DNA of 64,000 nt from Antitrichia curtipendula (GCA_951230915.1 OX579638.1:26492696-26556695); one strand, 5' to 3'; counted from the first letter of the stretch, positions 23,847 to 36,093 are shown. Notes: generated by a model not told the origin, from the letters alone. A program made the numbers and translations.

Positions 23847-24316
23847 TAAGGTAAAACAACCCATCATGGTCAGAATTGCTAGTTTACCCTCATGCCATGG
23901 TTGAATTTAAAACAAAAATTACCTACATATAAGCAAGTGTGGCCATGTGGGAAATAGCAAGAGCAAGTGAAATTATATTTTTTCAACAAAGTATAAAATC
24001 ACTATGATTTTTTGAAGTATTCTACCCAAAAGAATGTAGATTACCCCAAAACCAACATGCAACTATAACTATGATATTCACCTTACTCTTCTAAAGCAAT
24101 CACAATATTATTTAATATAGTAGGCCTTGAAAAGTCACTTCCTGCAATGATTTACATTGAAATAGCTGATTTCTAATGAGGTTCCTAATTATTCCATTAG
24201 TGTTAGGTAAAACATTGAGTGTAGCCCTAATCTCATAAACTAAGGAAAATCATCATGGGATCATTCCTTAGGTGATCGTCATCGGTCATTTGACTATGAT
24301 GGGCTATTCTACCTTA
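23847..24316. mobile_element. H-type element, uninterrupted copy (H2)
   Basis: 470 bp with ends TAAGGTAAAACAACCCATCA and GGGCTATTCTACCTTA, inverted relative to each other. Same family as 4899-6330 but lacking the TTAA insertion, so it approximates the empty-site form. Confidence 0.7.
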
Positions 24317-25564
24317 ATCCTATTAGCTAGGTTTTCCACTGGTACATCCAAGCAAACATTGACACCACCCCTCAAATATGCCCTACAAATATCACAATGC
24401 CTCAATACTCAGGTTCATGCCACCACACCAACATAATTGCAAAACAATAATAGAGTGATTTTATTTTTGACCCTAATTTATCATCCTTGTTTGCATGTGA
24501 AGCAAAATATTTATATCACTGTAAACACCCACACCTAATCTAATTTGTCAAGTGGATTTTTCCAAAGGCCATTTCTCTTGTATATGCAGACTATGTTCAG
24601 TAGTGACTACTTAAAATTGCAAAAATTATCTTCTTCAATTTGGAATTATCCTTAATTTTCAATACTCTCAAGACCCTCTTTTGGACCTGTTTTGCAAATA
24701 ACTTAATGTTTGCCATAACTTACAATGCCCTACCTCAAAATAATCACCAACTAATTAATAGTGAAGTTCATGGTATTAAAAAAGAAGCACATTGAGAAAA
24801 AACAAATACCAATTATCGTCACGAACAACAACTCCACCATTGCATGCAACTATACCAAGCACTTCACTTCAGAGAGTGCTTGCAGTGCTCATGACTGCAA
24901 CAAAACTACAATAACACACTTGTTTGTCAGACAATTTTTTTTAGATTTAAAAAACAAAAAAGGAATTGTATTTTGTCAAGTTGTTTATTTGCAATGAATT
25001 TGTAAGTACACACAAATAGCTTAATGGGAGGAGACAAATGACACCAATTCAAGTTTCATGTCTTTACCTTAACCTTTTTATCACCTAAATAATTTTTCCA
25101 TTTTTACTTAAAACTTCATTTGAATATATTATTTACTTCAATAACATCAATTTGGTCATAAAAGCAAGCTTTTTTCTTAAAGATTCAAGTAATGAATTGG
25201 ATGAATTAAAAGACATTTGAACAAAACATTGACTTAAAACACTCTGTTCATCATCTAAAATATAGATGTTTCAGCATTTAGAGACTCAGGAATTAAGTGA
25301 GAAAAAGTGAATAATTTTTATATACAAAATTTATTGCAAGTTGAAACCTTAGTTCTTAACATGCAATACATTACAAGTTACAAAGCCTCTCATAACTTTG
25401 GTAGCTACATTATTAACAAATAGAATCACTTGCAGCGTATCTATTTGTACCCAGAAACATCAAACTTCATTGTGGGGTTACAAACTAGCTATTTAAAAAG
25501 AACAAATAAATGAAAATGCTTATTAGTGTACATCAAATCAATTAACTTGCAAATAGGTTAAAAC
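24317..25564. other. AT-rich intergenic DNA
   Basis: Nothing supported beyond chance open frames such as 24761-24997. Confidence 0.4.
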
Positions 25565-27070
25565 AAAGTGTACCTTAAGATCTCTGAATTCCACCTCACT
25601 CTTCTGATGAAAAATCTCCTTCACAAGTAGACCATCTAAATAGCTTTCAATTACATGGTCACAATATCACCAAAAAAAATTACTAGAGTTTTTCAATTTT
25701 TAAGTTGACAAATTTTAGTTGACATTGAATTTAAGATGATACTGAATATAAAATCTCTGTTTATAAGCCAACTACAACATCCAATGTGACATCTTGATGT
25801 TACATTGGATGTCATTGTTGGCTTAAACACAGAAATTTTATATTCAATGACAACTAAAATCCATCAATTACAACCCATATTCAATGAATATAAAATCTCT
25901 ATTTTTAAGCCAACTATAACATCCAACATAACATCAAGATGTTATATTGGACATCATTGTTGGCTTAAAAACAGAGATTTTATATTGAAAATATAAGTTG
26001 TTATATTGGATGTCACCTAAAATCCATCACGTAAGACATGGGTTTTTTATAATGAAATTAATCAATCAAGTAAGATTCACATAGTTTCAAACAAAAAATC
26101 TTTTAATGCAATATATGCTTTCTGCCAATCTCACAAGGACTAAACAAATGAAGGAAACACACATTTGAGTTTCACATTAGTTATTGTTTGGATAGAATTT
26201 GAAACAAAATGTACCTCAAGATCTCTGAATTCCACCTCCCTCTTTTGATGGACAATCTCCTTCACAAGTAGACCATCTAAATAGCTCTCAATTACATAGT
26301 CAAACATCACTACAAAAAATTAACTAGAGTTTTTCAATGTCTAAATTGATAGATTTTAGATAACATTGAATTTCAGATCATATTGAATATAAAATCTCTG
26401 TTTTTAAGCCAACTATAACATCCACCGCAAGATCTTGATGTTACATTGGATATCATTGTTGGCTTAGAAACAGAGATTTTATATTCAATCTCAACTAGAG
26501 TCCATAAATTTCAACACATATTCAATGAATATAAAATCTCTATTTTTAAGCCAACTATAACAACCATTGTAACATCTTGATGTCACATTGGACGTCATTG
26601 TTGACTTAAAAACAGAGATTTTATATTGGAAATACAAGTTGTTATATTCAATGTCAACTAAAATCCATCAATTACAACACATATTCAATGAATATAAAAT
26701 CTCTGATTTTAAGCCAACTATAACAACCAATGTAACATCAAGATGTTACATTAGACATCATTGTTGACTTAAAAACAAAGATTTTATATTGGAAACACAA
26801 GTTGTTATATTGGGTGTCAATTAAAATTCGTCAATTACAACACATATGCAATAAATATAATATCTCTATTTTTAAGCCAACTATAACATCCAACATAACA
26901 TCTTGATGTTACATTGGACATCATTGTTGACTTGAAAACAGAGACTTCACATTAGAAACACAAATTGTTATATTGGATGTCAACTACAGTCCATCACCTA
27001 AAACATAAGTTTTTTATAGTGAGATTAATCAATCAATTAAGATTCACATTATTCCAAACAAAGAATCTGA
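25565..27070. repeat. Duplicated locus carrying two CACTA-like elements with hairpin units
   Basis: The flank beginning near 25565 (GTACCTTAAGATCTCTGAATTCC) repeats near 26210 (GTACCTCAAGATCTCTGAATTCC), and the right flank near 26055 (ATTAATCAATCAAGTAAG) repeats near 27025. Each copy holds an element with CACYAYAAAAAA / TTTTTTATARTG ends: 25668-26054 and 26308-27021. The second copy contains more internal hairpin units. Confidence 0.65.
25742..26960. repeat. Array of six ~105-bp palindromic units
   Basis: Units at about 25742-25848, 25881-25992, 26381-26489, 26520-26631, 26683-26795 and 26846-26960. Each begins GAATATAAAATCTCT, passes through AAGCCAACTATAACATCCA, turns near the middle and returns as the reverse complement ending AGAGATTTTATATT. 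Every unit is an imperfect hairpin with arms of about 50 bp. Confidence 0.8.
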
Positions 27071-28197
27071 CTTGAAGTTCTTCAAGTTTTGGGCAATACA
27101 CTTGAATTTCAAGTAGCCAAAAATTTTCAAAGGCCTTATTTTCTCATGGTGATATATTATGCAACAATTAAGTATGCACAGTTCTAAGAACTGTATGCTT
27201 TGGATAGATTCTTCAATAAAAGAGTCAAATAACATTCCATAACCTACAAATATCTTGACTTATCCATGTTTGACACTTCACCAATGGCCACTACCATCTC
27301 ATACTAATAGTTTTACAGCCCTCATCTTTTTCTTGGTACGTTTACACATTTTTTCTGATATACATACACTCGTTTTTTTAACCAATTTGATGAAATTTAA
27401 GGGCGTTTTTTAAAGGTTCAAACAATGCATTTAATGATTGAGAAATCATTTGAATGAAACTTCACCCTAATGCACTTCGTTCTTCATCTAAGTTATAGAC
27501 TTCTGACATACTTAGGTGAGTTGGATCCCAATGTCATGCACGCAAGCTTTCTCCTGTCGGCATGAGAATCTTGAACAAAACAGACTCTTTCACTCACAAA
27601 GTTCCTTCAGAAAAAAGGACCAAATTTCTTCTTCTTATGCACACAAAAGAACTGATCACTAAGAAGAAATTGAAAAAAAAATGTGAAAAACAAAAGAGCT
27701 CCATGTACCGGAAGCTGCTCCTTTTCCCCACTGACGTTGTTGCGCCCTTGCAATGCATTTCTCGTGACCTGCAGCATTTCCACAAAAAAGCCACCCCAAC
27801 CCCAACCCCCCTGTCAGATGAATAATACGAAGTGCACTGACACTCACATGTCTCTGCTGACGCCATGGTCATGCCGTTCACCTCTGTCTGAAAACGTGGA
27901 AGCCTTGGCTCCCATACTACTGCAAGATTCATTCACTGATAGCGATGGCACGAGGACTGACTACTGATGCACATGTTTTCAAGTTCTGGACAACATTGAA
28001 AAAACACTCCAGGACAACCCAATCTCCAAGGGAATTCATCATTCCTTCACATAACATCGTGCCCCAGACCACCAGTAGATGCAAGAACACTTTGTAGGTT
28101 CGATGTTTTTTAGGGTTGCAGGTTTAGGGTTCACTAATGCACATCAAACTAAGAGTCTCAAGGGCACTTGACTTTCTTTTTTGTCTAAACGAAACAC
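27071..28197. other. Intergenic DNA with small unassigned open frames
   Basis: Open frames at 27562-27825 (+) and 27594-27932 (-) overlap on opposite strands and look like chance. GC rises after about 27700. A telomere-like AGGGTTGCAGGTTTAGGGTT lies near 28112. Confidence 0.35.
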
Positions 28198-28555
28198 ATT
28201 TCTAATGAGAGACCTTTTTTCTAATGAGAAAACATTCCTCTGCTCTGACATTTCGAATCAGAGAACTTCTTCCAACGAGAAGTATTCCTCTAATAAGACA
28301 ATTCCAAAGTGAGATTTGCTTGTGATGAGAAGCATTCGATCCTCTAATGAAACACTGCTGATTTAGAGACCATCTTCTGGTGAGAAGCATTACTCTAATG
28401 ACACACTCCTAATCAGAGACCTTCGTCTAATGAGAAGTGCTACTCTAATGAGACACTTCTCATAAATCAGAGACCTTCTTCTAAGCAGAAGCATTCCTCT
28501 AAAGAAACACACTTCTAACCAGAGACTGACCTCCTTCTCGTGAGAGACACTCTTC
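28198..28555. repeat. Degenerate ~51-bp minisatellite, about seven copies
   Basis: The consensus reads roughly AATCAGAGACCTTCTTCTAA then TGAGAAGCATTCCTCTAATG, with a short variable end. Copies lie head to tail across the interval, about 260 bp before the small gene at 28817. Confidence 0.75.
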
Positions 28556-28816
28556 CAACAAATGCGCAGCAACGAAGTGAAAGAAGTGAAGTGAATGTCA
28601 CAGTACCAACGCAACATCATCATTGTCCACAAAAAGCTCCTCAACAACGCCGTTCCCGCTGGAACGCGCAACTTCCCAGCACCGAACTCTACATCGACTT
28701 GATGGAACAGTTCCACGCGCTCTGCTACAAAGCGACAATGCTACAGCTCGCCCGCCCATCGAAAGCACGTCCAGAAAACGGACACAGAAAAAGAAACCAA
28801 AACTCCTCCAGTCACC

Positions 28817-29348
28817 ATGGCCGCCATCGCCACTGCAAGCTCTCAAACTTTCCCAGTCCATCTGCTTGGGATGCAGCGTCAAGTTTCTCAATCTCAACAA
28901 CTATTTATCCAAACTCACCGCCGAATAGTAATTCCAAACGGAATAGGTCAAAGAAATCAATGACTGCAAACCCTAAACAGAAGTTGCCGTTTAGGGTGAT
29001 CACTGGACTCTGACACGCCAAGAACTTGATGTATGGCGATGGCATGGATGATTTGTAACCCATCCATCCATCTCAAGTGTGAAGACTTTGGGTTTTGAGT
29101 GTTGAGTTTGCTCACTAACATACAGTGCAGGAGTTCTGTGCGTTGGTCAAGAGACGAGGTTTGAAATCAGCGCTGACAAGCATGACCAGCTTTTCTTCCA
29201 GCAGTTGGGTACTGGTTCCATGACTCCAGGCGTCACCTGGTCCTGGGGAAGAAGATTGTGGGCTGTGTCTGTCTGTCTGTCTGTCTGTCTGTCAGTGACT
29301 GGATTCATCATTCATGTTCCGCCTGGCTGCCATCTTCCGAGTTCGTAG
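28817..29348 (+). CDS. Small two-exon protein of unknown function, possibly organelle-targeted
   Basis: Proposed exons 28817-28946 and 29131-29348; phase 1 at the junction is preserved (130 + 218 nt), giving 115 residues. The start is in a good context (GTCACCATGGCC). Exon 1 encodes MAAIATASSQTFPVHLLGMQ and continues Gln/Arg/Ser-rich with few acidic residues, which resembles a plastid or mitochondrial targeting sequence. Exon 2 encodes GVLCVGQETRFEISADKH and FFQQLGTGSMTPG, then a (TGTC)n tract read as repeated VCLS, then a short C-terminal tail. The intron has GT/AG ends with ACTAAC near its 3' end. AATAAATAAA at 29419 and a strong hairpin just before it suit a transcript 3' end. I do not recognise the family. 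The opposite strand also has an open frame, and the 3' part may be a longer UTR. Confidence 0.4.
29268..29294. repeat. (TGTC)n microsatellite
   Basis: Six to seven TGTC units inside the proposed second exon of the small gene. Confidence 0.9.
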
Positions 29349-29393
29349 ATGCAGAGATAGTAGTGCGGACTGCGGAATCATTCCTGGGAGAGG

Positions 29394-29415
29394 CCGCGTT
29401 TTCCTGAAAACGCGG
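29394..29415 (+). terminator. Hairpin immediately before a poly(A) signal
   Basis: CCGCGTTTTC and GAAAACGCGG form a perfect 10-bp stem around a 2-nt centre, followed by AATAAATAAA at 29419-29428. Probably marks the 3' end of the gene at 28817. Confidence 0.5.
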
Positions 29416-29429
29416 TTCAATAAATAAAC

Positions 29430-30709
29430 ACATTTTGAACCAACGGCATACTCCTGCAGCCTAACTGGCTACTTCAGGTGTACATTCAATGGGAGTTTGC
29501 TTGCGTTTTTGTAGTGCTTCCGAAAGCACTCTTTGTTTGACGCGACCTTCCTTTCTGTTAGCTTGTCGGTGTAACTCTGCAGGTGCGAGGTATACGTTGT
29601 CCATCAATTTCATGATCTTTCTTAGTGGAATGGGTACTTAATCAGGTATCCCAACTATCATTAGTTTGAAAAAATGGATTAGATTGCATCATCAATATTA
29701 CAACATTCATGGAAAACAGAAGTGGGGATCCAGCATCGATCACGGGCACCAGTGCGTGATTTGTGATGTTTCTCGCTTTTTGTACGTGTCGTGAGTCTGA
29801 TTTACAGTACCTGGACAGCTTCGAATGTACTAAATTTGCTCCTTCAAAGACAATGCATGATTCACAAATCGAACATATCAACAACACAGAACACGATGGA
29901 TTTCGACAATTGGTTTCTTAGTAGCCACTTCTAACTTTGGAAGTTCTCATCATTGAACGGAAACTGGTCATGTGGTGCACGCATTCTTCAACGACTTCTC
30001 TAATGTGGGAAGGGTCAGGAAACTCAGTTTTCTGTCTTGTGATTAGAGATTCGTCTTCATGCTTTTAACGGTGGAGACTCATTTCCGTCTGTAAGAAAAT
30101 TGAGATTCCTCACCACTTTGGTCCTCCTGTTGATTCTCCCATTCCATAGAAGGAGCCAGGCCATCATTGTTACACATTTTGCTTCCTACACTACGCTGAA
30201 ACCCACTCATATTGAAACCACCAGAATTCAATTAGAAGTGCAAAATGCAAAACTTCTAGAAATCTATAACAGGAACGTGAACATCCAACAACAAAACAAG
30301 ACAACCAAGCAACCCACCCTTGTGTGAGAATTGTCACAGAGAAAGCCTTGAGGGGAAATCTGATTCTCCAGTTGCACCCAACGGGCACCAAGTGTGCCTC
30401 CTGCTTCAGGAGACCAAAGACAACCAAGGCTTACTTAAGCTACATGATAATCATCCCACCTGTCTCAAAATACAATTACAAGTGCCTATCTTCCAAGGCC
30501 AGAAAAGTGTGTAACTCATTTGTGTACCCCCCTCCATCCTTCTTCTTCTTCATCTTCTTCTTCATCTTCTTCTTCTTCTCCCTTCTTCTCCTTCTTCTAT
30601 TTTGTTTTGTATAGTCGACATTCAGTATACACTACCCGACTGCTCTAGAAGAACCTTTTCCCAAAAACAAAAACACTCTGTCTGTACAGATAACTCAAGA
30701 TCATTGTTG
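29430..30709. other. Intergenic DNA and EXO70 3' flank
   Basis: No supported gene. A (CTT)n-rich tract lies at about 30539-30598. The part near 30709 should include the 3' UTR of the minus-strand EXO70 gene. Confidence 0.4.
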
Positions 30710-33700
30710 TTATTGCCCCGAGTGCAACGAGAACGATCTCCTCCTGGAAGCACTCAGCGACCCCGTGCTCCCCATGAAAAACTCCCCAATCGCCATCTCC
30801 AAATCCTCGACCGAATACTTAATATACTTATCTGGGTGCCTCCCAGTTTCAATATAATGCCCATACCGTCCCAGAAACGCCCTGTAAGCCGGCAACACCT
30901 TGTCCGCAATGAAGATCCGCAGCTCGTCACGCAACATGGGATCCAACACCACCCACTGCGACTGCGTCCGGTGCACCTCATCGAAAATCGTGTTGAAATT
31001 CTTAAACCTGTCTTTCAACACTTGCCTGGAGACGTTGGAGGATAACCCACTCTTGTTGTGCAACCCTTCGTCACGCAAACAGGCCAACACTTTGGTCCAG
31101 GCGGCTCGCTGGTAGCTCGCCGCAGCTTGCCTTACCATCCCCGCTTGCCTCCTCACCCAAATATCGCCCAACAAAGCACGCACCTCCGAAGATTTCACTT
31201 TCTGCACCACGTAATGAATGTTGTTCATGAGAAAGAGATGCGTGAGAGCTGGGTCCCTGTAGAGTTTCGCTTTCCCTTCGAGATTCGCTTGCAACACTTG
31301 CGCCAGACGGCTGATTTGATTTGCAAGAGGGGAAGACTCTTCGCGCGTGTACCTGTCGTCAGGGGAATGGAAATGGTGGGAGCGAGGGGAAGGAGAGGTT
31401 AGGTTTAAGGTTAGGGTTTCCCCGTAGGCGAGCTTCAAGGTGTCGGTGTAGTCGCAGGCGAGCTTGATGTAGTTCATGACGTAGCGAGTGAGCGGGTGGA
31501 CGGATCCACCCGTGACGGGCACGCGGGAGCTGTCGCGTTGGATGGCGAGTTCGAATTCCGTGAAAGTGGCCCGCGCGGCATCCCCGAGGTGGGAGAGGAC
31601 GTCGGAAGCGGAAGAGCGGACGCTGGTGCCGGAGGTCCCGGAGAATGTGAGCTCGAGGTCGGCGATGAGGAAACGAAGGGTGTCGTACATGTCGAGCACC
31701 TTGAAAAGCTTCTCAGGGGAGCGGCGGGAGAGGGCGATGGCGTCGCCGAAGCTCAGGAGGTGGAGCATCTCCGAGTTGGCGAAGTCGTTGAAGCAGATGT
31801 CGGCAAGAGGAGGGGCGAAGACCTGGCAGGGGGACACACGAGGCACACAAGCGATGTTCTAAGAATTCCGAATTACACAAGCAGCGTTGAAGAAGATTGT
31901 AAACCTAGAATCCAATGCGGATCTACACGCAAACGGCAATCCAAAGGAGGAAGAGATATGAAACAATACGAATCAATCACTGGAAACACCCTCGAATTCA
32001 ATGTGGGTCTCCACCCAATCGTCAATCCAAAGGAGGAAGAAATAAGCAACAATACGAATCACGAACTGGATATATCCTGGAAGCCCAATGTGGATCTCCA
32101 TCCAATCGTCAATCCAAAGGAGGAAGAAATATGAAATAATACGAATCAATCACTGGAAGCATACAATTGAATGGCTCCACCGACACTCCATCAGCTGACT
32201 ACACTCAAACCTCTAGATTTTGACTTTCTCTTAACTTACATTCTAGGATATCTGGCACAAGACACAAGGAGTGGTTTCAGAAAAATTGTCAAAGTGGATC
32301 CAATGTGGATCTCCACCCAAACGGCAATCCAAAGGTGGAAGAAATATGAAAAAAATACGAAGCACTGACTGGAATTATCTAATCGAAAAAGGCTCCACCG
32401 ACACTGCATCAGCTGACTACACTCTAACCTCTTTTCTATGAACGTCTCTAAAATTAAAATTCTACAATATCTTGCACATATACCACGTGATCAATGACTG
32501 TAGCACACTTGCCATAAACTCAAACTCTGTCGTAGTGTAACAAAACGTTGGGATCCCAGGTGGTAAGTTCAAAAAGGTTTGAGTGTACACAAACGGAATG
32601 CCGCTGCAGAAGCTTCCGAGGGAATCGACAACTCCAAGGAGGAGGAAACATGAATCCATTCACTAGAATCGATCAACCAGAGGCTCCACCGACACAGGGA
32701 GGAATGTCGAAACCAGGAGCGCACTTCCGAGGGCATCGTCATCCAGAAGGAAGAAGAAATACGAACAACACAAACGGGAACAAATCAATTGGACAAGGCT
32801 CCACCGACACTTCACCGCCCCAGGAGTGTCAGTGCCGGAGGATTTCCAAGCGGAAATGCATCTAAATCTGGAAATACTGCTTACCGACACCACATTTGCA
32901 ACCCTAAATGGGTGCAAGATTTGCCTAAAACACGAGCATTGGGGACGCAGTAAGCCTGCTTACCTGATCACAGAGCTGCTTCTCGCTAGCGAACAGTACC
33001 GAGACCCCGACCTTCATAGCTTGGTTCCATTTCCTGATCTTCTCCTCCTGGAGCTCCCACGGCATCTTCTGCACCTCCTCAATACTCATCCTCTCCATAC
33101 CCAACGCCTCCAAGCTTCTCTCCAACACAATTTTCCTCGAGCTAATATACACCTGCACGCATTCCTTCTTGAACCCCCCCGCAATCAATCTCGTCACAAT
33201 CGCCAGTACATCCTCCGCAGCTTGCGCAGGCAGAAGCGCCACTGCTTTACTCTGCGTCCTCTCCAATTTCCTCACCTGAAGCTTGCGTTCATCACCATCT
33301 TCGTCGTCTTCCTCCTCTTCCTCTTCCTCTTCGTCTTCTTCGTCTTCTTGCACATCACGAAACGAATTCGCAGAGAACGAATCGATCAAGACATCAGGAT
33401 CTACGAACCCCGTGTACCGTTCCAGCACATGCCGCAGCTCCTCCTCCAGTCTCTCCATAGCCAGCTGCAACAAATGCTGCGCCTCTTCCAGCAGCTTGGG
33501 ATCACGGTTATGGATTTTCATACTCTCCAGCTCGGTGAGAATCTCGTCGACTGCATCCAAATACGTCCGTGCGTCTTCTTCCGTGCTTTCGAAGATCCAG
33601 CGATGCGAAGTCGCGTAGCCCATGTCCCAGTGCACGATCACTTTCTCCGCGTCCTCCAAGGCGGAATTCAGCACCCGTGAGTCGAAATCTTCGTGTTGTT

Positions 33701-33893
33701 GTGGGTGGGAGGTTGATGGGTCGGAGGAGGATCTCCGTTGCTCCAAATTGCGGTCGTTCATGTTGGAGAATCGGTGGTCGAACTTGGAGAGGACGGAAAT
33801 CATGTCGTCCGTCATGGCGTCGGTGGTGCCGAGCGCCTTGATGATGTGTTGGGCGGTCATGAGGACGCGAGCCTCCCCGTCTAAGACCGCCAT
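30710..33893 (-). CDS. EXO70 exocyst subunit, paralogue 1
   Basis: Two exons: 33893 down to 32964 (310 codons) and 31822 down to 30710 (370 codons plus stop); 680 residues. The splice joins EKQLCDQ to VFAPPLADICFNDF with GT-AG ends. The N-terminus MAVLDGEARVLMTAQHIIK is followed by an EXO70 N-terminal helical region, an acidic run at 183-202, and the EXO70 C-terminal domain with LLSFGDAIALSRRSPEKLFK, NYIKLACDYTDTL, LFLMNNIHYVVQKVK and near the end KYIKYSVEDLEMAIGEFF. EXO70 binds membrane phosphoinositides and tethers secretory vesicles at the plasma membrane as part of the exocyst. A single intron differs from the many-intron EXO70.1/EXO70A type, so it probably belongs to the EXO70.2 or EXO70.3 lineage. 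Its tandem relative is at 39002-41194, same strand, same intron position. Confidence 0.93.
31905..32370. repeat. ~86-bp repeat in the EXO70 intron
   Basis: Four degenerate copies begin near 31908, 31995, 32082 and 32297, sharing CCAATGTGGATCTCCACCC and CAATCCAAAGGAGGAAGAAA. Between and after them a second motif, GGCTCCACCGACACT, recurs (about 32172, 32391, 32680, 32802). The 1141-bp intron (31823-32963) is thus built largely of decayed repeats, whereas the paralogue's intron is 141 bp. Confidence 0.7.
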
Positions 33894-35072
33894 CGCTGGC
33901 TTCCTTGAAGACGACGAGGAGGACGAAGAGGGTTCCTTGGGCTTCAGCCTGGAAGACTTAATGGTGACGTCGGGAGTGGTTCTATGTGCCCTCAGCGCAT
34001 CCTTGGATGCCAGAACGTCCTCAAGTCACACGAATTCAAAACCACGGCTGCCTAACGGTCACCTCTCCACACCCACAGACACGAAAATTCTTCCTGTTCC
34101 GCCTCTTCGCCTCCGCCACGCATTGGCACGAAAAAAAACTCTCCTTCCAACACAAACCTCCAAACCTCAAAATCTCAAAATCAAACCAAGCTCTCCTCGT
34201 ATTCCTGTGAACGACGTCCTCTAGCAGCAGCGCCACCCAGATCTCGGTCTGCACAGCACGAGCGCCCGCAAAACCTGGGCATCCCTGCCGACTACCACTT
34301 CACACCACGCCGTCGCTCACCTCAAACCCCAACTCCTAACCCAAAAACCCTGGCCGCAGACACAAGATCTTTCCTCCGTGGAAACCCCCCTCCTCCAGGC
34401 GCCCAAAAAACCTAGAAATGGCCACGACCCAAGCTCCCACCTTTAGGAAAACCCAAAAGTAGAGTCCCTTCCCCAACTCCCGGAATTTGCTGCCAGCAAG
34501 GTTAGTGGTGTCCCCAAAGGAGAGGTGGCTTGCACAGCAACGTTTTGCGCGCACACACACACACACAATCACGCACACACAATACACACAAAAATAGAAT
34601 GGAAATGAGACCCAGATTTGGTTGCATCAGTGAGTTGCGGCAGTACGAAGAAGACGGAGGTGGGGGGGTGGGGGGGAGTAACGCCGTAGTTGCAAAGTGT
34701 GTAAGTCCCGGCAGAAGTGATGATGGTGGTGCAAGGAGGGAGGGTCCACTGGGGGTGATGAGAGTCGTGCTTTCGGTTTGATGGAGAAGAGACGATGACG
34801 ACGAAGCGGACGGAAGTGGGGGAGGTGATGATGGCGAGGTGATGGAAAGTCTTCCTGCAGGATGTGTGTGGGGGAGAGGGGAGGGGATACTGGCTGTGGT
34901 GTGAACAGGGTTCCCTTTGGAAATGGAAAAAAAATGGACATGGAAATGGGAGCCAAAACGGGAATATGATGCAACTGGGTTGACTGGGTAAGGGCACGTT
35001 TGCCTTGACTTGTCCTTCCTTGAGCTCCTTCCCCTGTTTGGGTTTCTACCATATCTTCCAGGGGAACCCGGG
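33894..35072. other. Upstream region of EXO70 paralogue 1
   Basis: Probably holds the promoter and 5' leader of the minus-strand EXO70 gene. Includes a (CA)n tract at about 34552-34590. Open frames on both strands are low-complexity and not supported. Confidence 0.4.
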
Positions 35073-35356
35073 TTCCTGTTCCCTGCATATTGTGTGTTTT
35101 TATTGTTTCTTTTTTACTTGGGAAGACATGGAAATTCAGCGCAAAAAGGGAGAGCCTCTGTTGTGTGCTTCCTGTTCCCTGCATATTTTATGTTCTTTTC
35201 ATTTCTTTTTTACCTGGGAAGACATGGAATTTGAGGGCAAAAGGGGGAGCCTCTGTTGTGTGCTTCCTGTTCATTGCATATTGTAGTGTATGTTTTTATT
35301 ATTTCTCTTTTTAAGACATGGAATTTCTGGGCAAAAAGGGAGAGCCTCTGTCAGCC
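35073..35356. repeat. Three tandem copies of a ~95-bp unit
   Basis: Units begin at 35073, 35169 and 35264 with TTCCTGTTCCCTGCATATT-type sequence and share GAAGACATGGAA and GGGAGAGCCTCTGT. The third is shortened. Confidence 0.8.
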
Positions 35357-36093
35357 AGGTACAGCCAGGGAGCTTATTGGCTGGAGAGACTGGGGAAAGA
35401 ATGACTTTTGGAGCGGTGGGAAAAGAAATCAGGACAAATGGGCCTTCAGGGCTCCGTCACACATTGACTGGAGAATGGACAATGACCCAGTTTTTTGGTG
35501 GTAAAAAGAGGGCCTTTGAGGCCTTTGAGGCAGAGTCCTGCCAATGGACTGGTCCGTGCATACGGTTGGGGAGTTGTTCAGCAAATGTCAACTTTTTGGG
35601 TCGTCCTTGTCTCACTTTTTGTCAACTTTTTAGCCAGTGTGATCCATGCTAGGTGGTCCATGTCGACTCTTACTTTTTACTGATAGTTGGGAATCTTCTT
35701 GAAATTTGGACTAACAATAAACCAGAACGGGCAGTTTGAATGTTTGTAATTTGGTCAGTTCTGGGTTTCCTTTTGTGTGCAGTTTTGTGTGACTGATAAC
35801 ATTAAGCTCACATTCTCAACTTAGAGATGATTTAGGTGAACTCAAGTTCTCACTCTTTGCAAGGGGTGGTTCAATTCAACCATTTGTTTCTTTTTGTCTT
35901 TATCAAAAGAAAGTGGCACATGTCACCTGGTGCTTGATTGTGACCTCTTGAAAATTGGATATATGGTGAAATTGGATGAATTTCAACAACACTGAAAGTG
36001 CTGCCGTTGTTGTAACGCACCCGTGACCTGTGTGTACCGCATTTCCTTATAATGCAAAGGTCAAAGTTCTGCCCATCTTCTAGGGAAAAAGTT
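35357..36093. other. Intergenic DNA, no supported feature
   Basis: No gene, repeat array or complete mobile element recognised. Confidence 0.4.

Noticed and set aside
26308..27021. A CRISPR-like array, because of regularly spaced repeats
   Set aside because: Units are palindromic whole-unit repeats in a plant nuclear context with transposon-like ends, without unique spacers or cas genes.
27562..27932. Overlapping open frames on both strands
   Set aside because: No recognised motifs, low-complexity lysine-rich composition, and no splice or poly(A) support.
33283..33618. Plus-strand Ser-rich frame inside EXO70 paralogue 1
   Set aside because: Antisense shadow of the Glu/Asp-rich linker (GAA/GAG codons read as TCC/TCT).
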